Shown: one piece after another, positions 45,991 through 53,716 of the stretch
How positions within the stretch are numbered: position 1 is the first letter of the stretch
How the letters are laid out: the number at the start of each line of letters is the position of its first letter
Origin: Mesorhizobium mediterraneum
Lineage (GTDB): Bacteria > Pseudomonadota > Alphaproteobacteria > Rhizobiales > Rhizobiaceae
DNA: 64,000 bases
NCBI RefSeq assembly: GCF_002284565.1
Contig: NZ_NPKI01000002.1
Location: 1-64,000 of the forward strand
Reading direction: 5' to 3'
Made by a program: the position numbers and the translations under genes
Notes under the pieces: generated by a model
What the model saw: only the letters and a program-made list of their open reading frames with translations
Databases searched by the model: none
What the model was told of the DNA's origin: nothing

Positions 45991-47021
45991 GCCGCCGCAT
46001 CCTTGCCGGAGCTGCTTTTCGCCATCCGCATAGCGACCAAGTCGGCGGCAAGAGCGCGCACCTGAGCAATATCGAGGCCTTTCAGCCGGGCGATGTTTTC
46101 CTGTGGCAATCGGGAAAAACCGGCGCAGGCGCCCGCCATGCCGGCGGCGATGGCCCCGATCGTGTCGGTGTCGCCGCCGAGATTGGCGCTGATGACGGCC
46201 GCCTGCCAGGGATCGCCGCCGGCGATTTCCAGCACCGCGAAGGCCGCAGGAACCGATTCCTGGCTGGCGACGCCGGTGCCGACCAGATCGACGATCAGCC
46301 GGATTCCGTCAGCGACAGCCTTGCCGCGGACGAGGTCCCTCCCCCAGTCGATGCGTGCGGCAATATCACCGCCGGTGACCCAGTGTCCGAGCACTGCGCC
46401 GCGCCTAGCCGCCGCGATAGCTCGGTCCGAAGCTGCGCGCCAGCCGCCGCCGGCAACGCCGCAACTGACAGCGGCGGCGACGGCAGCGGCCGAGGCGATG
46501 GCGATCGAGGTGTTGTGCGTGGCGCGGCAGGTTTCGGCGACCTTGGCGACCAGCGCGTCGAGCGGCTCGGCTGGCATCATGATGCCGACCGGCGCGATGC
46601 GCATGGCCGCGCCATTGGTGTCACCGCCGCTTCCGGCCTCCTCAGCCGGCACGCCGTCATTGATGGCATCGATGGCGCGCTTGGTCGAAGGTCCGAGCAG
46701 ATCGTAGCTGCCGCGCGCCTTCACGTCGCGCTCCCAGTCGAGCAGTGCGTTGACCCAGCGCGTATGGTCGAAGCTATCGCCTGAAACAACTAGGATACGG
46801 CCGAGCAGCAGCGCCTGTTCGGTGTCGTCGGTGACAGTGCCGGCGACCAAGCCTTTCGATACCGGATGGTCGACGACGGGCGCAACGAAATCCTCGACAT
46901 TGCCGTAGAGCTCGGCGATGCGGGCCGGCGACAGCAGCTGCGTCGGCATGCCGAGCGCATCGCCCAGCGCACCGCCGATAAGCGCCCCCATCGCTCGGTC
47001 GATCGCCTCGGCGGCGTCCAT
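45987..47021 (-). CDS. ADP-ribosylglycohydrolase family protein
   Basis: A 344-residue all-helical hydrolase. Metal ligands are in GTVTDDTEQALL (about 62-73), GSGGDTNGAAMRI and NLGGDTDTIGAIAAGMAGA. The family includes DraG and crystallin J1-like proteins that cut ribosyl bonds. Its operon setting (regulator, kinase, importer) fits nucleoside-like or glycoside catabolism better than control of protein ADP-ribosylation. Confidence 0.88.
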   Translation of the reverse strand: MDAAEAIDRAMGALIGGALGDALGMPTQLLSPARIAELYGNVEDFVAPVVDHPVSKGLVAGTVTDDTEQALLLGRILVVSGDSFDHTRWVNALLDWERDVKARGSYDLLGPSTKRAIDAINDGVPAEEAGSGGDTNGAAMRIAPVGIMMPAEPLDALVAKVAETCRATHNTSIAIASAAAVAAAVSCGVAGGGWRAASDRAIAAARRGAVLGHWVTGGDIAARIDWGRDLVRGKAVADGIRLIVDLVGTGVASQESVPAAFAVLEIAGGDPWQAAVISANLGGDTDTIGAIAAGMAGACAGFSRLPQENIARLKGLDIAQVRALAADLVAMRMAKSSSGKDAAA

Positions 47022-47023
47022 GC

Positions 47024-47749
47024 TCAGAACTCCAGGTGAAGGGCGAAATGCGCCGGATTGAGCAGGCTGGTGACATATTCGATGGCGCGGCCATCGGCGG
47101 CGCGCGTCAACCGCCGCGTGCGCAGGAACGGCGCGCCGGGCGCGCAGTCGAGAATGGCCGCGTCCTCGGCGCTCAGCATCTCGATATCGACCCATTCCTC
47201 GCCATGGTCGGGGACAAGCCCCGCCCCGCGCAGTGTCTGGTGCAGCGAGCCTTCGCGCAGGCCGCGCAACGGCACGTCCTCCAGTTCGGGTGACAGCGGC
47301 AGGCGGCTGCGTTCGATCGAGATGGCGTGGCCGTCATCGGCGTTGGAGCGCACCCGGTCGACGGCGATGAAGAACGGGCTTTCGACGCCCAGCCTGGCGG
47401 CGAGCTCGGCATCCTGCATGACTTCGAGCCTGAGCGTGCGCGTCTCGGCATTGGCGCCGGCATTGGCCAGCGCGCGCGACCAGCCAACGGCGTCGTCGAC
47501 CGGCATGCCGTCGAAGGTGACGAACGAGCCGATGCCGACCTTGGTGGTGATCAGCCCACGGCTCGACAACTCCTCAAGACCTTTGCGGATGGTGTTGCGG
47601 CTGACGGAGAAGCGCTGGACGAGTTCGTTCTCGCTCTGCAGGCGGTCGCCGAAACCGAGCACGCCGGAGCGGATCTCGTGCTCGAGGACGGTGGCGATCC
47701 GTTCGGGCTTGCCCGTTCCGGGAGATGACAGAGCCGTGCGACGCGCCAT
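47024..47749 (-). CDS. GntR-family (HutC/UTRA) transcriptional regulator
   Basis: A 241-residue regulator. The winged helix-turn-helix (about 15-80) contains LQSENELVQRFSVSRNTIRKGLEELSSRGLI, followed by a UTRA ligand domain ending ALHLEF. It is the first gene of the - strand operon that continues through the hydrolase, kinase and importer genes. It probably autoregulates through the repeats upstream. Confidence 0.9.
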   Translation of the reverse strand: MARRTALSSPGTGKPERIATVLEHEIRSGVLGFGDRLQSENELVQRFSVSRNTIRKGLEELSSRGLITTKVGIGSFVTFDGMPVDDAVGWSRALANAGANAETRTLRLEVMQDAELAARLGVESPFFIAVDRVRSNADDGHAISIERSRLPLSPELEDVPLRGLREGSLHQTLRGAGLVPDHGEEWVDIEMLSAEDAAILDCAPGAPFLRTRRLTRAADGRAIEYVTSLLNPAHFALHLEF

Positions 47750-47755
47750 GGAATA

Positions 47756-47786
47756 CCTGTTCAGTGGACCTGTATAGTCCTGTTCA
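47756..47786. promoter_or_regulatory. Repeated CCTGT boxes upstream of the GntR gene, candidate operator
   Basis: CCTGTTCA occurs at 47756-47763 and again at 47779-47786, with CCTGTATA between (47769-47776). GGAC-N7-GTCC (47766-47780) forms a 15-base near-palindrome in the middle. The cluster starts 6 bases upstream of the GntR ATG, the usual place for an autoregulatory site. The rest of the 250-base gap to 47999 shows nothing that I can support. Confidence 0.5.
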
Positions 47787-47999
47787 ATACTGTGACGTGG
47801 CCGTCATGTCAACGGCTCATGGCCAGCACGCTTGTTGAGTTCCCTGGCGTCCTCCATGCCGGGCAAGATCGCCCTGCTGATCACGAACGGTTCGTCGCAG
47901 GCCGGAATTTTATGGGAACCTTCACCACCCCCGAGCGGTTTTTTCTATAGTCGCAAATGCGGCGACAATCGAAAAAATGGAGACAAATGGAGACAAGCT

Positions 48000-48329
48000 A
48001 TGCTTACGAAAATTCTCGCAGCGTCCTTACTCGCCGCTGGTCTGGCGACCTCTGCGATGGCCCAGAATGCCAGCGACCCAGACGCTGACATGGGTACCGG
48101 CAGCGACAGAAGCGTCGTCACCGACCCGGCCCCGATTGATCCGAACCTGGCCGAACCGAATACTGTCGATCCCGGGATTACTGGTAGCATTATTGCGGGC
48201 CCTGACGGTTTGAATTCCAATGCCGATCAGAACTGCCCTATAGGCCCGCAGGGCGCGATGCCCGATGCAACGAACAAGGCTCCCGGCACGGTTTCACCGA
48301 CCGTCAACGACAATCACTGCGGCAAGTAA
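48000..48329 (+). CDS. Small secreted protein of unknown function
   Basis: A 109-residue protein with a signal peptide (residues 1-21, ending AMAQ) and an Asp/Pro/Asn-rich, repeat-poor mature part. Two Cys near the C-terminus (NCPIGP and NDNHCGK) may form a disulfide. GGAGAC precedes the ATG. No family recognised. It is periplasmic or exported. Confidence 0.65.
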   Translation: MLTKILAASLLAAGLATSAMAQNASDPDADMGTGSDRSVVTDPAPIDPNLAEPNTVDPGITGSIIAGPDGLNSNADQNCPIGPQGAMPDATNKAPGTVSPTVNDNHCGK

Positions 48330-48409
48330 CCGAGATCGATTTCGGGAACTCACGCTTTTCGGCCGCGGCACGGACAGAGCTTCGTCCCGCGGCCGAAGCG
48401 CTATATGTT

Positions 48410-48682
48410 CTAGCTCGCTGAAGCCTTGCGCGGCCGGGCAGCCTTTGGCTTAGTGCCCTTGGGCTTGCTATCCTTGGCCGTGCTATCCTTGGGCTCGGCG
48501 GCCGCCGGCCCCTTCGGCCGAGCCGCCTTCGCTTTCGGCTTGCTGTCCTCACCGTCGATCTCGGCTGTGGCCTGGTCCCAGTGCTGCTGATGCGCACCGT
48601 CGGGCCGGCCGGCTTGTTCCCAGATCGCGTGGGCCCGCTGACGAATGCGTTCTTGCCTGTCGTCCGTCACTGTTGCCTCCAT
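48410..48682 (-). CDS. DUF2934-like protein with Lys/Ala/Pro tail
   Basis: A 90-residue protein. Residues 8-45 (RIRQRAHAIWEQAGRPDGAHQQHW) match DUF2934, which is common in rhizobia. The rest is a low-complexity basic tail made of repeated KPK, AARPK and DSK units, reminiscent of histone H1-like tails, so nucleic-acid binding is possible. Confidence 0.7.
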   Translation of the reverse strand: MEATVTDDRQERIRQRAHAIWEQAGRPDGAHQQHWDQATAEIDGEDSKPKAKAARPKGPAAAEPKDSTAKDSKPKGTKPKAARPRKASAS

Positions 48683-48750
48683 CGGCTCGAATCCGTGAGC
48701 GGCAACTGTTTTAGCTGAAATTTCGATCGGCGTCTTGAGCGGCTTCAGCC

Positions 48751-48957
48751 CTAGTCGGATAGAACCGCGACACCGAGGAGTGCTGCCTTCTTGGTGATCA
48801 GCCCCGCCAGATCCGCGTCCGAGCGCTCCGTTCCAGTTCGCTCACGCACCGCTGCAATCAACTCCTTCATCGACAACAGGGCAGTGCCCCGTTCAGCAAG
48901 CAATTTGTCGACAGATGCGGCCACATTGACATTGGAAGACTCGACATGCGGCAACAT
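48751..48957 (-). CDS. Small conserved hypothetical protein
   Basis: A 68-residue soluble protein, mostly helical, starting MLPHVESSNVNVAASVDKLLAERG. GGAAGGAG gives a strong start signal at 48957; the much longer open frame upstream is not coding-like. No family recognised. Confidence 0.6.
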   Translation of the reverse strand: MLPHVESSNVNVAASVDKLLAERGTALLSMKELIAAVRERTGTERSDADLAGLITKKAALLGVAVLSD

Positions 48958-49057
48958 GGAAATGGCTCCTTCCCGCGACAAGACGATCAACAGCCGGCTG
49001 CCTGCCGGCGAGCCGCCGCTCCCTCTTGCGTCTTCCCGAGAGAGCGGCGGGTGAAGG

Positions 49058-49363
49058 TCAGTCGATGACCTGCACGATCCTGCGGGTGCCGGGATCGACC
49101 AGCACGGTGCGATCGTCGACGACCACGTATCTGTATTCCATGTCGGGAACGTCGATCGGATGAAGCTCAACCGTGTCGGGCAAGGTGGAACCGACATTGA
49201 GCTCCACTCCCAGAAGGCTGATCGACGCCAGCGGGTGCCTCTGCACGTATTCGCGGACGACTGTCTGCTGCTCGGGCGTGATAATCACCTGGTCTGCGGT
49301 GGCCACGCCGACACCGGCGAGCAGAACCAGCCCGGCGGCGGCAGGAACAAGGTGGATTTTCAT
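49058..49363 (-). CDS. DUF1236-like secreted protein
   Basis: A 101-residue protein with a signal peptide (residues 1-23, ATADQ). The mature part has VIITPEQQTVVREYVQRHP and ends with VVVDDRTVLVDPGTRRIVQVID, the layout of DUF1236 proteins found in rhizobia. It is periplasmic; the function is unknown. Confidence 0.75.
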   Translation of the reverse strand: MKIHLVPAAAGLVLLAGVGVATADQVIITPEQQTVVREYVQRHPLASISLLGVELNVGSTLPDTVELHPIDVPDMEYRYVVVDDRTVLVDPGTRRIVQVID

Positions 49364-49687
49364 CGTCTTCTCCTGTCTGGTTTGCGGACTCCGCCTTCCA
49401 CAGTCAGGAACGGCAAGCCCAGATTGCAAAACGCCCACGCAACCTTCTTGTTCCGTGAGCGGCCGCTAATCGATCGCCGCATTGGCGCAGCCTTGATGCG
49501 TTGCTGCGAGAAATCGCAGTGGCCCGCGTTCCTGTCCGCAGGCACGCGGGCCGATCGGATCTCCCGATCAGCAGCGATACCGGAGGGGGGTGATATCGAC
49601 TGCTTCGACAAGAACAATTAGCAAGAACTAATGTTCCGGGCCGCAAGCGAAAAAGCCTGCGAACCGCCGCGAGACGGCGAGCGCGGC
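49364..49687. other. Gene-free stretch, nothing supported
   Basis: 324 bases between two - strand genes for secreted proteins. Short open frames occur but have no ribosome site or recognisable product. No convincing promoter or hairpin was seen. Confidence 0.5.
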
Positions 49688-50002
49688 CTATTGTTTCGGC
49701 GGCTGCGCCGGCACCTCGCCGGGCTTGATCACCGGCGTCCTGCCTTCGTCCGGCGGCGGTGCGGCCATGCCCTGATCGCCCGTCGGCGGCGGCTGCAGCA
49801 CGCCGTTGCAGGGATCAAGCATCTCAGTCAGGCTGTTGTTGATGGCCGGCGGCTTCTGCTGCTGGCCGTTCTGCGGTTCGGCCTGGCAAGGGCCGGCGGG
49901 CGCCTGGTCGGGTGTCTGGTTATCCGTCTGGGCGGCAACCGGCGCCGCCAACGCCAGTGCGCCCAGCATCAACATGCTCGGCAAGAGTGCGAAAGGTTTC
50001 AT
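49688..50002 (-). CDS. Small secreted Pro/Gln-rich protein
   Basis: A 104-residue protein with a signal peptide (residues 1-25, PVAAQ). The mature part is rich in Pro, Gln and Asn and has two Cys (PCQAEP and DPCNG). AAGGAG precedes the ATG. No family recognised. Confidence 0.62.
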   Translation of the reverse strand: MKPFALLPSMLMLGALALAAPVAAQTDNQTPDQAPAGPCQAEPQNGQQQKPPAINNSLTEMLDPCNGVLQPPPTGDQGMAAPPPDEGRTPVIKPGEVPAQPPKQ

Positions 50003-50189
50003 ATCGAACTCCTTTCCTGCGAAGGACCATCTCCTAGCCAAAGCAGTGGGCGGCGATTGGTTCCCGCATGCGGCAACGCGCCCAGCCCCATGCTGGTTCA
50101 GGAAACGCCCGCAAATTCATGAGCTCCGTTGCTATTCGACCGACACGATAGTTTTGAGCGGCAATGCGGATGACATCCGTTGAAGACGC

Positions 50190-50216
50190 AAAAAAACCGC
50201 CCCGTTTCCGGGGCGG
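50190..50216 (-). terminator. Rho-independent terminator (- strand)
   Basis: A perfect 8-base stem CCGCCCCG / CGGGGCGG (50197-50204 and 50209-50216) with a TTTC loop. On the - strand it is followed by seven T, the textbook terminator shape. It would end transcription coming from the 50471-50764 gene. Confidence 0.8.
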
Positions 50217-50267
50217 GCGCGGCATGTTGAGGAATCGTTAATCAGCGATTGCTACTATAGCGAGATC

Positions 50268-50414
50268 ATGACCAAGAACCTCGGAAACGCCGTCAGGAAC
50301 GCCCCAAAGGAACCGGCAAGGAACTCCGTGCTCAGCCGGCTGGCGCCGGCCTTGTTTCCCCTGGCGGTCGTCGCGCTGGGGTATCTGCTCGGCCGGCAAT
50401 TCTTCGGCTTCTAG
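50268..50414 (+). CDS. 48-residue small membrane protein
   Basis: A short frame starting MTKNLGNAVRN. A basic N-terminal part is followed by one hydrophobic helix (APALFPLAVVALGYLLG) and RQFFGF. A TACTAT box lies about 10 bases upstream, so it may have a short leader. A single-pass inner-membrane protein is likely; no family recognised. Confidence 0.5.
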   Translation: MTKNLGNAVRNAPKEPARNSVLSRLAPALFPLAVVALGYLLGRQFFGF

Positions 50415-50470
50415 GGCATCCGGTCCCGCGGCTTCACACGAAAAACCTTGGATCGAGCGCCGGCTGCTTC

Positions 50471-50764
50471 TCAGTCCGGGAAATCGAAGACCGGTTCCTC
50501 GCATCGATGGACACGACATTGACCGTCACGCGTCCGGATATAGGAGGTGACAGGCACTTCGGGCCAGTCGCATTCATTGCCGAATTGGCGGACATATCGA
50601 TCATAGGTGTTGCGGCCGGTGGTCAGGACGACTGCACGCCGACTCTGGATCAGAAGTTGCGTCTGTTCGCATGTCATGGTGCGCGCATCCGGCCGGGCGT
50701 AAGCCATGCTTGTGGCGGCGAGCAGGATCGCTGCGGCTGTCGAGACGATTGGGCGAGCTGGCAT
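50471..50764 (-). CDS. Small secreted protein with Cys-rich C-terminus
   Basis: A 97-residue protein with a signal peptide (residues 1-23, MAYA). The mature part begins RPDARTMTCEQTQLLIQSRRAVVLTTG and ends with NECDWPEVP, GQCRVHRCEEP. Four Cys suggest two disulfides. GAGGA precedes the ATG. Similar short secreted proteins are common in rhizobia. Confidence 0.65.
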   Translation of the reverse strand: MPARPIVSTAAAILLAATSMAYARPDARTMTCEQTQLLIQSRRAVVLTTGRNTYDRYVRQFGNECDWPEVPVTSYIRTRDGQCRVHRCEEPVFDFPD

Positions 50765-50884
50765 GGGTACATCCTCACAAGGGTCGTGCCTAACGCGCAC
50801 CTTCGCCCGTGGTTCCGCAATCTTCACCCCGAGCGGTATCTCCCGCGGGAGACTGTTTACCGCGGCGCAATAAGACAGGCGCAA

Positions 50885-51211
50885 TCACTCCTCCTTCCCC
50901 GGCTTGAACCGCCTCACCACCACCTCGAAGACGATGTCCGAGATCCACATCGCCGAGACGCCGATGAGGAACGCCGCGGCCAGCGTCGTGGTGTCGTCGT
51001 CAGGCGACGGAATCGGCAGGCCGGTGGCGCGGAAGTAGTGCACCACTGGCAATGTCAGGTAGGCCGCCGCCAGCGCGCCGCAGATCGGCGACGCCACCAT
51101 CTCGCGAACCTTGTAGCGGTGGCGTGACAAGGCTCGCAAGATGCCGCCGGAAAGGCCGGCGACCACCACCGGCGCCTTGATGCCGAGAGCATCGAGAAGC
51201 TCCTGTATCAT
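50885..51211 (-). CDS. Phage-type small membrane protein, holin-like
   Basis: A 108-residue protein with about three hydrophobic segments, an acidic loop (PSPDDDTT) and a charged C-terminus (RRFKPGKEE). The pattern resembles phage holins that insert in the inner membrane. It is the last gene of the - strand lysis block, after the spanin-like pair. Its function as a second holin or a holin regulator is inferred. Confidence 0.55.
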   Translation of the reverse strand: MIQELLDALGIKAPVVVAGLSGGILRALSRHRYKVREMVASPICGALAAAYLTLPVVHYFRATGLPIPSPDDDTTTLAAAFLIGVSAMWISDIVFEVVVRRFKPGKEE

Positions 51212-51278
51212 GGCTTCCACCCGCACCATCTGGCGCCCTTCCCGTTGTAGGCATTCACCTCGTCGAGCTCGGGTCGCG

Positions 51279-51404
51279 TCATGGCTGCGACGACCGCCAC
51301 CGACGGACGGCGCTGCTGGTTGTGTCGCACCAGACCTGACGCGCCGGCGAAACCGGCGTTGTGCATCCGGCGAGCAACAGGCAGAGGATCAGTGCTTTGC
51401 CCAT
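51279..51404 (-). CDS. Rz1-like outer-membrane spanin (lipoprotein)
   Basis: A 41-residue protein with a lipobox, LLAGC (residues about 9-13), after a hydrophobic signal, and a Pro-containing mature part. Its start lies inside the 3' end of the inner spanin-like gene (51389-51655), the nested or overlapping arrangement typical of Rz/Rz1. It should be anchored to the outer membrane and link to its partner for the last step of lysis. Confidence 0.6.
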   Translation of the reverse strand: MGKALILCLLLAGCTTPVSPARQVWCDTTSSAVRRWRSSQP

Positions 51405-51655
51405 CGCATCGCCTCCCGCCGTGCCGCTTCGTCCGGCAGGTCGCGCGCCGCGCGTTCGGCATCGGTCGCCTCGCGGCCCATTTCGAGGCGATCCTGCGCG
51501 GCGGCGAGTTCTTCCGCCGCTCGCCTGGCCGCGTCCTTCTTGGCCCGGCTGATGCCTCCGGCGACATAGAGCCCGACGCCGCCAACCAGCGCGGCGAAGA
51601 TCGACATGACCGTCTTGTTGCCGGCGAGCGCGCTCAGCATGGAAAGCACCCACAT
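51389..51655 (-). CDS. Rz-like inner-membrane spanin
   Basis: An 88-residue protein. An N-terminal transmembrane helix (about 15-34) is followed by a long charged helix (ISRAKKDAARRAAEELAAAQDRL) that could form the periplasmic coiled coil. GGAGGG precedes the ATG. It overlaps the small lipoprotein gene by 16 bases. Confidence 0.65.
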   Translation of the reverse strand: MWVLSMLSALAGNKTVMSIFAALVGGVGLYVAGGISRAKKDAARRAAEELAAAQDRLEMGREATDAERAARDLPDEAARREAMRWAKH

Positions 51656-51656
51656 C

Positions 51657-51875
51657 TCAATTGCCCTCCACGGCGGGCTGCTTTTTGACGAGGCCGGCGA
51701 CGCCGTCGGGGACGACATTCATCAGGATCTTGAGCAGGGTCAGCACCCCGGCGATCTTGAGCGCCAGGGCGGCGTCGATGCCGAACATCGTCCAGTCGAA
51801 GCCGACCAAGCTGGTGAGCAGCAGGATCAGCACATTGATCAGATTGTGTGCGGCATTCGTATTGAACCACTTCAT
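51657..51875 (-). CDS. Holin-like protein
   Basis: A 72-residue protein with two hydrophobic segments (about 12-30 and 33-57) and a basic tail (GLVKKQPAVEGN). Its ATG overlaps the endolysin stop by 4 bases. Its place between the endolysin and spanins, with its size, fits a class II holin. Confidence 0.65.
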   Translation of the reverse strand: MKWFNTNAAHNLINVLILLLTSLVGFDWTMFGIDAALALKIAGVLTLLKILMNVVPDGVAGLVKKQPAVEGN

Positions 51876-52678
51876 GGTTTTGCCTTTCGAAACAAAGAGG
51901 GGACCTTTCGAAACAAGGGAAGGATTGCGGCGACCAAGGAGGCCACGACTACGGCCCAGGGCCGGACTCCAGCCTTGCCCGGCTCTGCCTTCGGAGCCGA
52001 AGGCGTGGGACCTTCCGGTTGTGGAGCCTGTGGGATCGGGACAGGCGCTGGAGGCTGCGCTGGGGCAGCGGGCGGCCACGGCGTGTCCTTGATCCCAGAC
52101 CATTTGCGGAACGCGTCGGCAAGCCGGGTGTCATAGGCGTTCTTCCTGTAGGACGCGCCGTTGTAGCCCTTGGCAAAGCCGGCCGAATCATGCTTGCGCA
52201 ATTTGTCGTCGAGCCGGTTCGCGGCGATGAAATTGACCGCCGCCGCCAGCTGCAGCGCCTCGTCCTCCATCATGGCTTCGACCATGGCCTGCACGGTGAG
52301 GAAGCCGGCCGCCTCGAAATTCTCGCCGAGAACCTGGCCGAGGCCCCATGACGCCGATCTGAGCGCCGCCGTCTCGTCGATCGCGCAGGCGGCTTTCAGG
52401 CGCGGATAGCTGTCCCGGGGATAAGGCTTTTCGCCCCACCTGACATAAGCAAGGCCAGCCGCGACAGCTTGTGCCCGCGCCGTCCCCGACAGGTTGCGAA
52501 AAAAGACATGCGGCTCGAACAGGATGATCGGCCGGCCCTGGGCGTCGAAGCCATGCCCGCTGGTCTCGACATCGAGGAAGGCATGGATCTCATCCTCGCC
52601 GACGCCGATCCTGGCGCCAAGCCTCGGCAGATCGAGATCGGTGAGGCGCCTGGCGGCGCCCTTGAACGTGGTGTCCAT
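51872..52678 (-). CDS. Phage endolysin, N-acetylmuramidase (DUF3380) family
   Basis: A 268-residue lysin. The catalytic domain (about 10-195) shows the motif VETSGHGFDAQGRPIILFEPH with its catalytic Glu, and ASWGLGQVLGENF. A Pro-rich linker leads to a C-terminal hydrophobic segment (VRPWAVVVASLVAAILPLF), so it may be membrane-tethered, which is unusual for a plain muramidase. It is the first gene of the lysis cassette. Confidence 0.85.
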   Translation of the reverse strand: MDTTFKGAARRLTDLDLPRLGARIGVGEDEIHAFLDVETSGHGFDAQGRPIILFEPHVFFRNLSGTARAQAVAAGLAYVRWGEKPYPRDSYPRLKAACAIDETAALRSASWGLGQVLGENFEAAGFLTVQAMVEAMMEDEALQLAAAVNFIAANRLDDKLRKHDSAGFAKGYNGASYRKNAYDTRLADAFRKWSGIKDTPWPPAAPAQPPAPVPIPQAPQPEGPTPSAPKAEPGKAGVRPWAVVVASLVAAILPLFRKVPSLFRKAKP

Positions 52679-52758
52679 GGGTTTCCTTTCCGCCCTCGCG
52701 GGCAGGTTGATGTTTGCAAGCGATTGTGTGAAATGAGCCCAAAGGGGAGGATGGGCCC

Positions 52759-52944
52759 ATGTCGCAAGATGACGGAACGGCCGCGGCGCGCTGGACGGTG
52801 AAGGCCGAACTATGCGCGGTCGGCCGCGATAAGCCGTTGCTTGTGGCTCTGGCAGCGATCTTCTGCCTCTATTGTGGGGTGGTCGCCGGGCCGATCCTCT
52901 ATGCGTTCCTGGCCATCCGGGGCATGGCGGATTTCTTCAAGTGA
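52759..52944 (+). CDS. Small single-pass membrane protein in the prophage
   Basis: A 61-residue protein with one hydrophobic helix (PLLVALAAIFCLYCGVVAGPILYAFLAI) after a hydrophilic N-terminus. GGGGAGG precedes the ATG. It is divergent from the endolysin gene. No family recognised. Confidence 0.6.
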   Translation: MSQDDGTAAARWTVKAELCAVGRDKPLLVALAAIFCLYCGVVAGPILYAFLAIRGMADFFK

Positions 52945-53067
52945 CGGTGTCGACCATTTGAGAACAGCTCGATCCGTCTTGCCAACTCAAGCGAAATTGC
53001 TTAGCCGGGATGAAACTGCTCCCATGAACCGTTCGTACCTTGTGGGACACAGGGTGCGGGAGGGCAC

Positions 53068-53235
53068 GTGACAATAAGGATCAGGCTTCCGGGCGGGACG
53101 TTGAAGATCAAGAAAAGGGACGAGCTTCGCCGCCGCGAGCAGAAGCGCGAAGTCCCGGTCTGGCAGGTCGGAAAGTACTTCATCGTCTGGTGGCCGAGCA
53201 GCATGTCGCCGTCCGGGCGCCCACCAAAACAATGA
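53068..53235 (+). CDS. Small basic protein, tandem paralogue 1 of 3
   Basis: A 55-residue protein with a GTG start preceded by GGGAGGG. It begins MTIRIRLPGGTLKIKKRDEL and has the core R-IR-LPGGTLK-K, a charged helix RRREQKREVPV and YFIVWW. Two relatives follow at 53368 and 53717. The pattern of two strands, a basic helix and a strand could be an RNA- or DNA-binding miniprotein; this is a guess. No known family recognised. Confidence 0.6.
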   Translation: MTIRIRLPGGTLKIKKRDELRRREQKREVPVWQVGKYFIVWWPSSMSPSGRPPKQ

Positions 53236-53289
53236 TCCCGAGCCTGCGACCCGAACCCTTCTGGAACCAGTTGCAGAAATAGCCCCAGA

Positions 53290-53338
53290 AATAGTCAACG
53301 ACCGGCCATTGACTATTCCGCTGCGGAAGCTCTCTAAT
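53290..53338 (+). promoter_or_regulatory. Duplicated promoter and operator, copy 1
   Basis: TTGACT (53309-53314), 18 bases, TCTAAT (53333-53338). AATAGTCAA (53290-53298) is the inverted repeat of TTGACTATT (53309-53317). Inside the spacer is TTCCGCTGCGGAA (53316-53328), whose centre lies at the same place as the palindrome in copy 2. Confidence 0.7.
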
Positions 53339-53367
53339 TGCTGCACTGCACAATGGGGATTGGGCTG

Positions 53368-53568
53368 ATGACGGTTCGTATCAAGCTGCCGGGCGGCACC
53401 TTGAAGATGAAGGTGTATCGGGAATTGCGCGAGCGCGAGCGCGCCCGCCGCGTACCGGTTCTGAAGATGGGTTCGCTGTATTTCACCTGGTGGTCGAACC
53501 GCCAGCGTCCTTTGAACGGCCAGCCGGGTGCACCGGACGATCCTGACCGGCCCCAGGCAATGCGTTGA
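53368..53568 (+). CDS. Small basic protein, tandem paralogue 2 of 3
   Basis: A 66-residue protein (MTVRIKLPGGTLKMKVY...). The core strand-helix-strand is shared with paralogues 1 and 3: RIKLPGGTLKMKVYRELRER, then RRVPVLKMGSLYFTWW. The tail (PLNGQPGAPDDPDRP) is unique. An in-frame ATG at 53353 is an alternative start. It is driven by promoter copy 1. Confidence 0.65.
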   Translation: MTVRIKLPGGTLKMKVYRELRERERARRVPVLKMGSLYFTWWSNRQRPLNGQPGAPDDPDRPQAMR

Positions 53569-53611
53569 CACCCTGGACCGTCATCGGGCGCCTGCGCTCA
53601 AATCCTTCCGG

Positions 53612-53669
53612 AATAGTCAAAGAACTTGCCTATCGGCTGTTGACTCTTCCCTGGGGGAAGTTCTCTAAT
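53612..53669 (+). promoter_or_regulatory. Duplicated promoter and operator, copy 2
   Basis: TTGACT (53640-53645), 18 bases, TCTAAT (53664-53669), as in copy 1. AATAGTCAA is at 53612-53620. The spacer palindrome is CTTCCC-TGG-GGGAAG (53646-53660); the outer TTCC/GGAA is kept and the inner base pair is swapped relative to copy 1. Confidence 0.7.
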
Positions 53670-53716
53670 TGCTGCATTGCACATCATCGTTGCGTTGCAC
53701 GGCGGGAGTTGAACCG

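Noticed and set aside
49800..50884. A prophage attachment site or tRNA gene at the left boundary of the phage region
   Set aside because: No tRNA cloverleaf, integrase or direct repeat was found in the window. The boundary is placed only by gene content.
53290..53669. The duplicated promoter repeats as a CRISPR or mobile element
   Set aside because: There are only two copies, each tied to a coding gene, with no spacers or target-site duplication.
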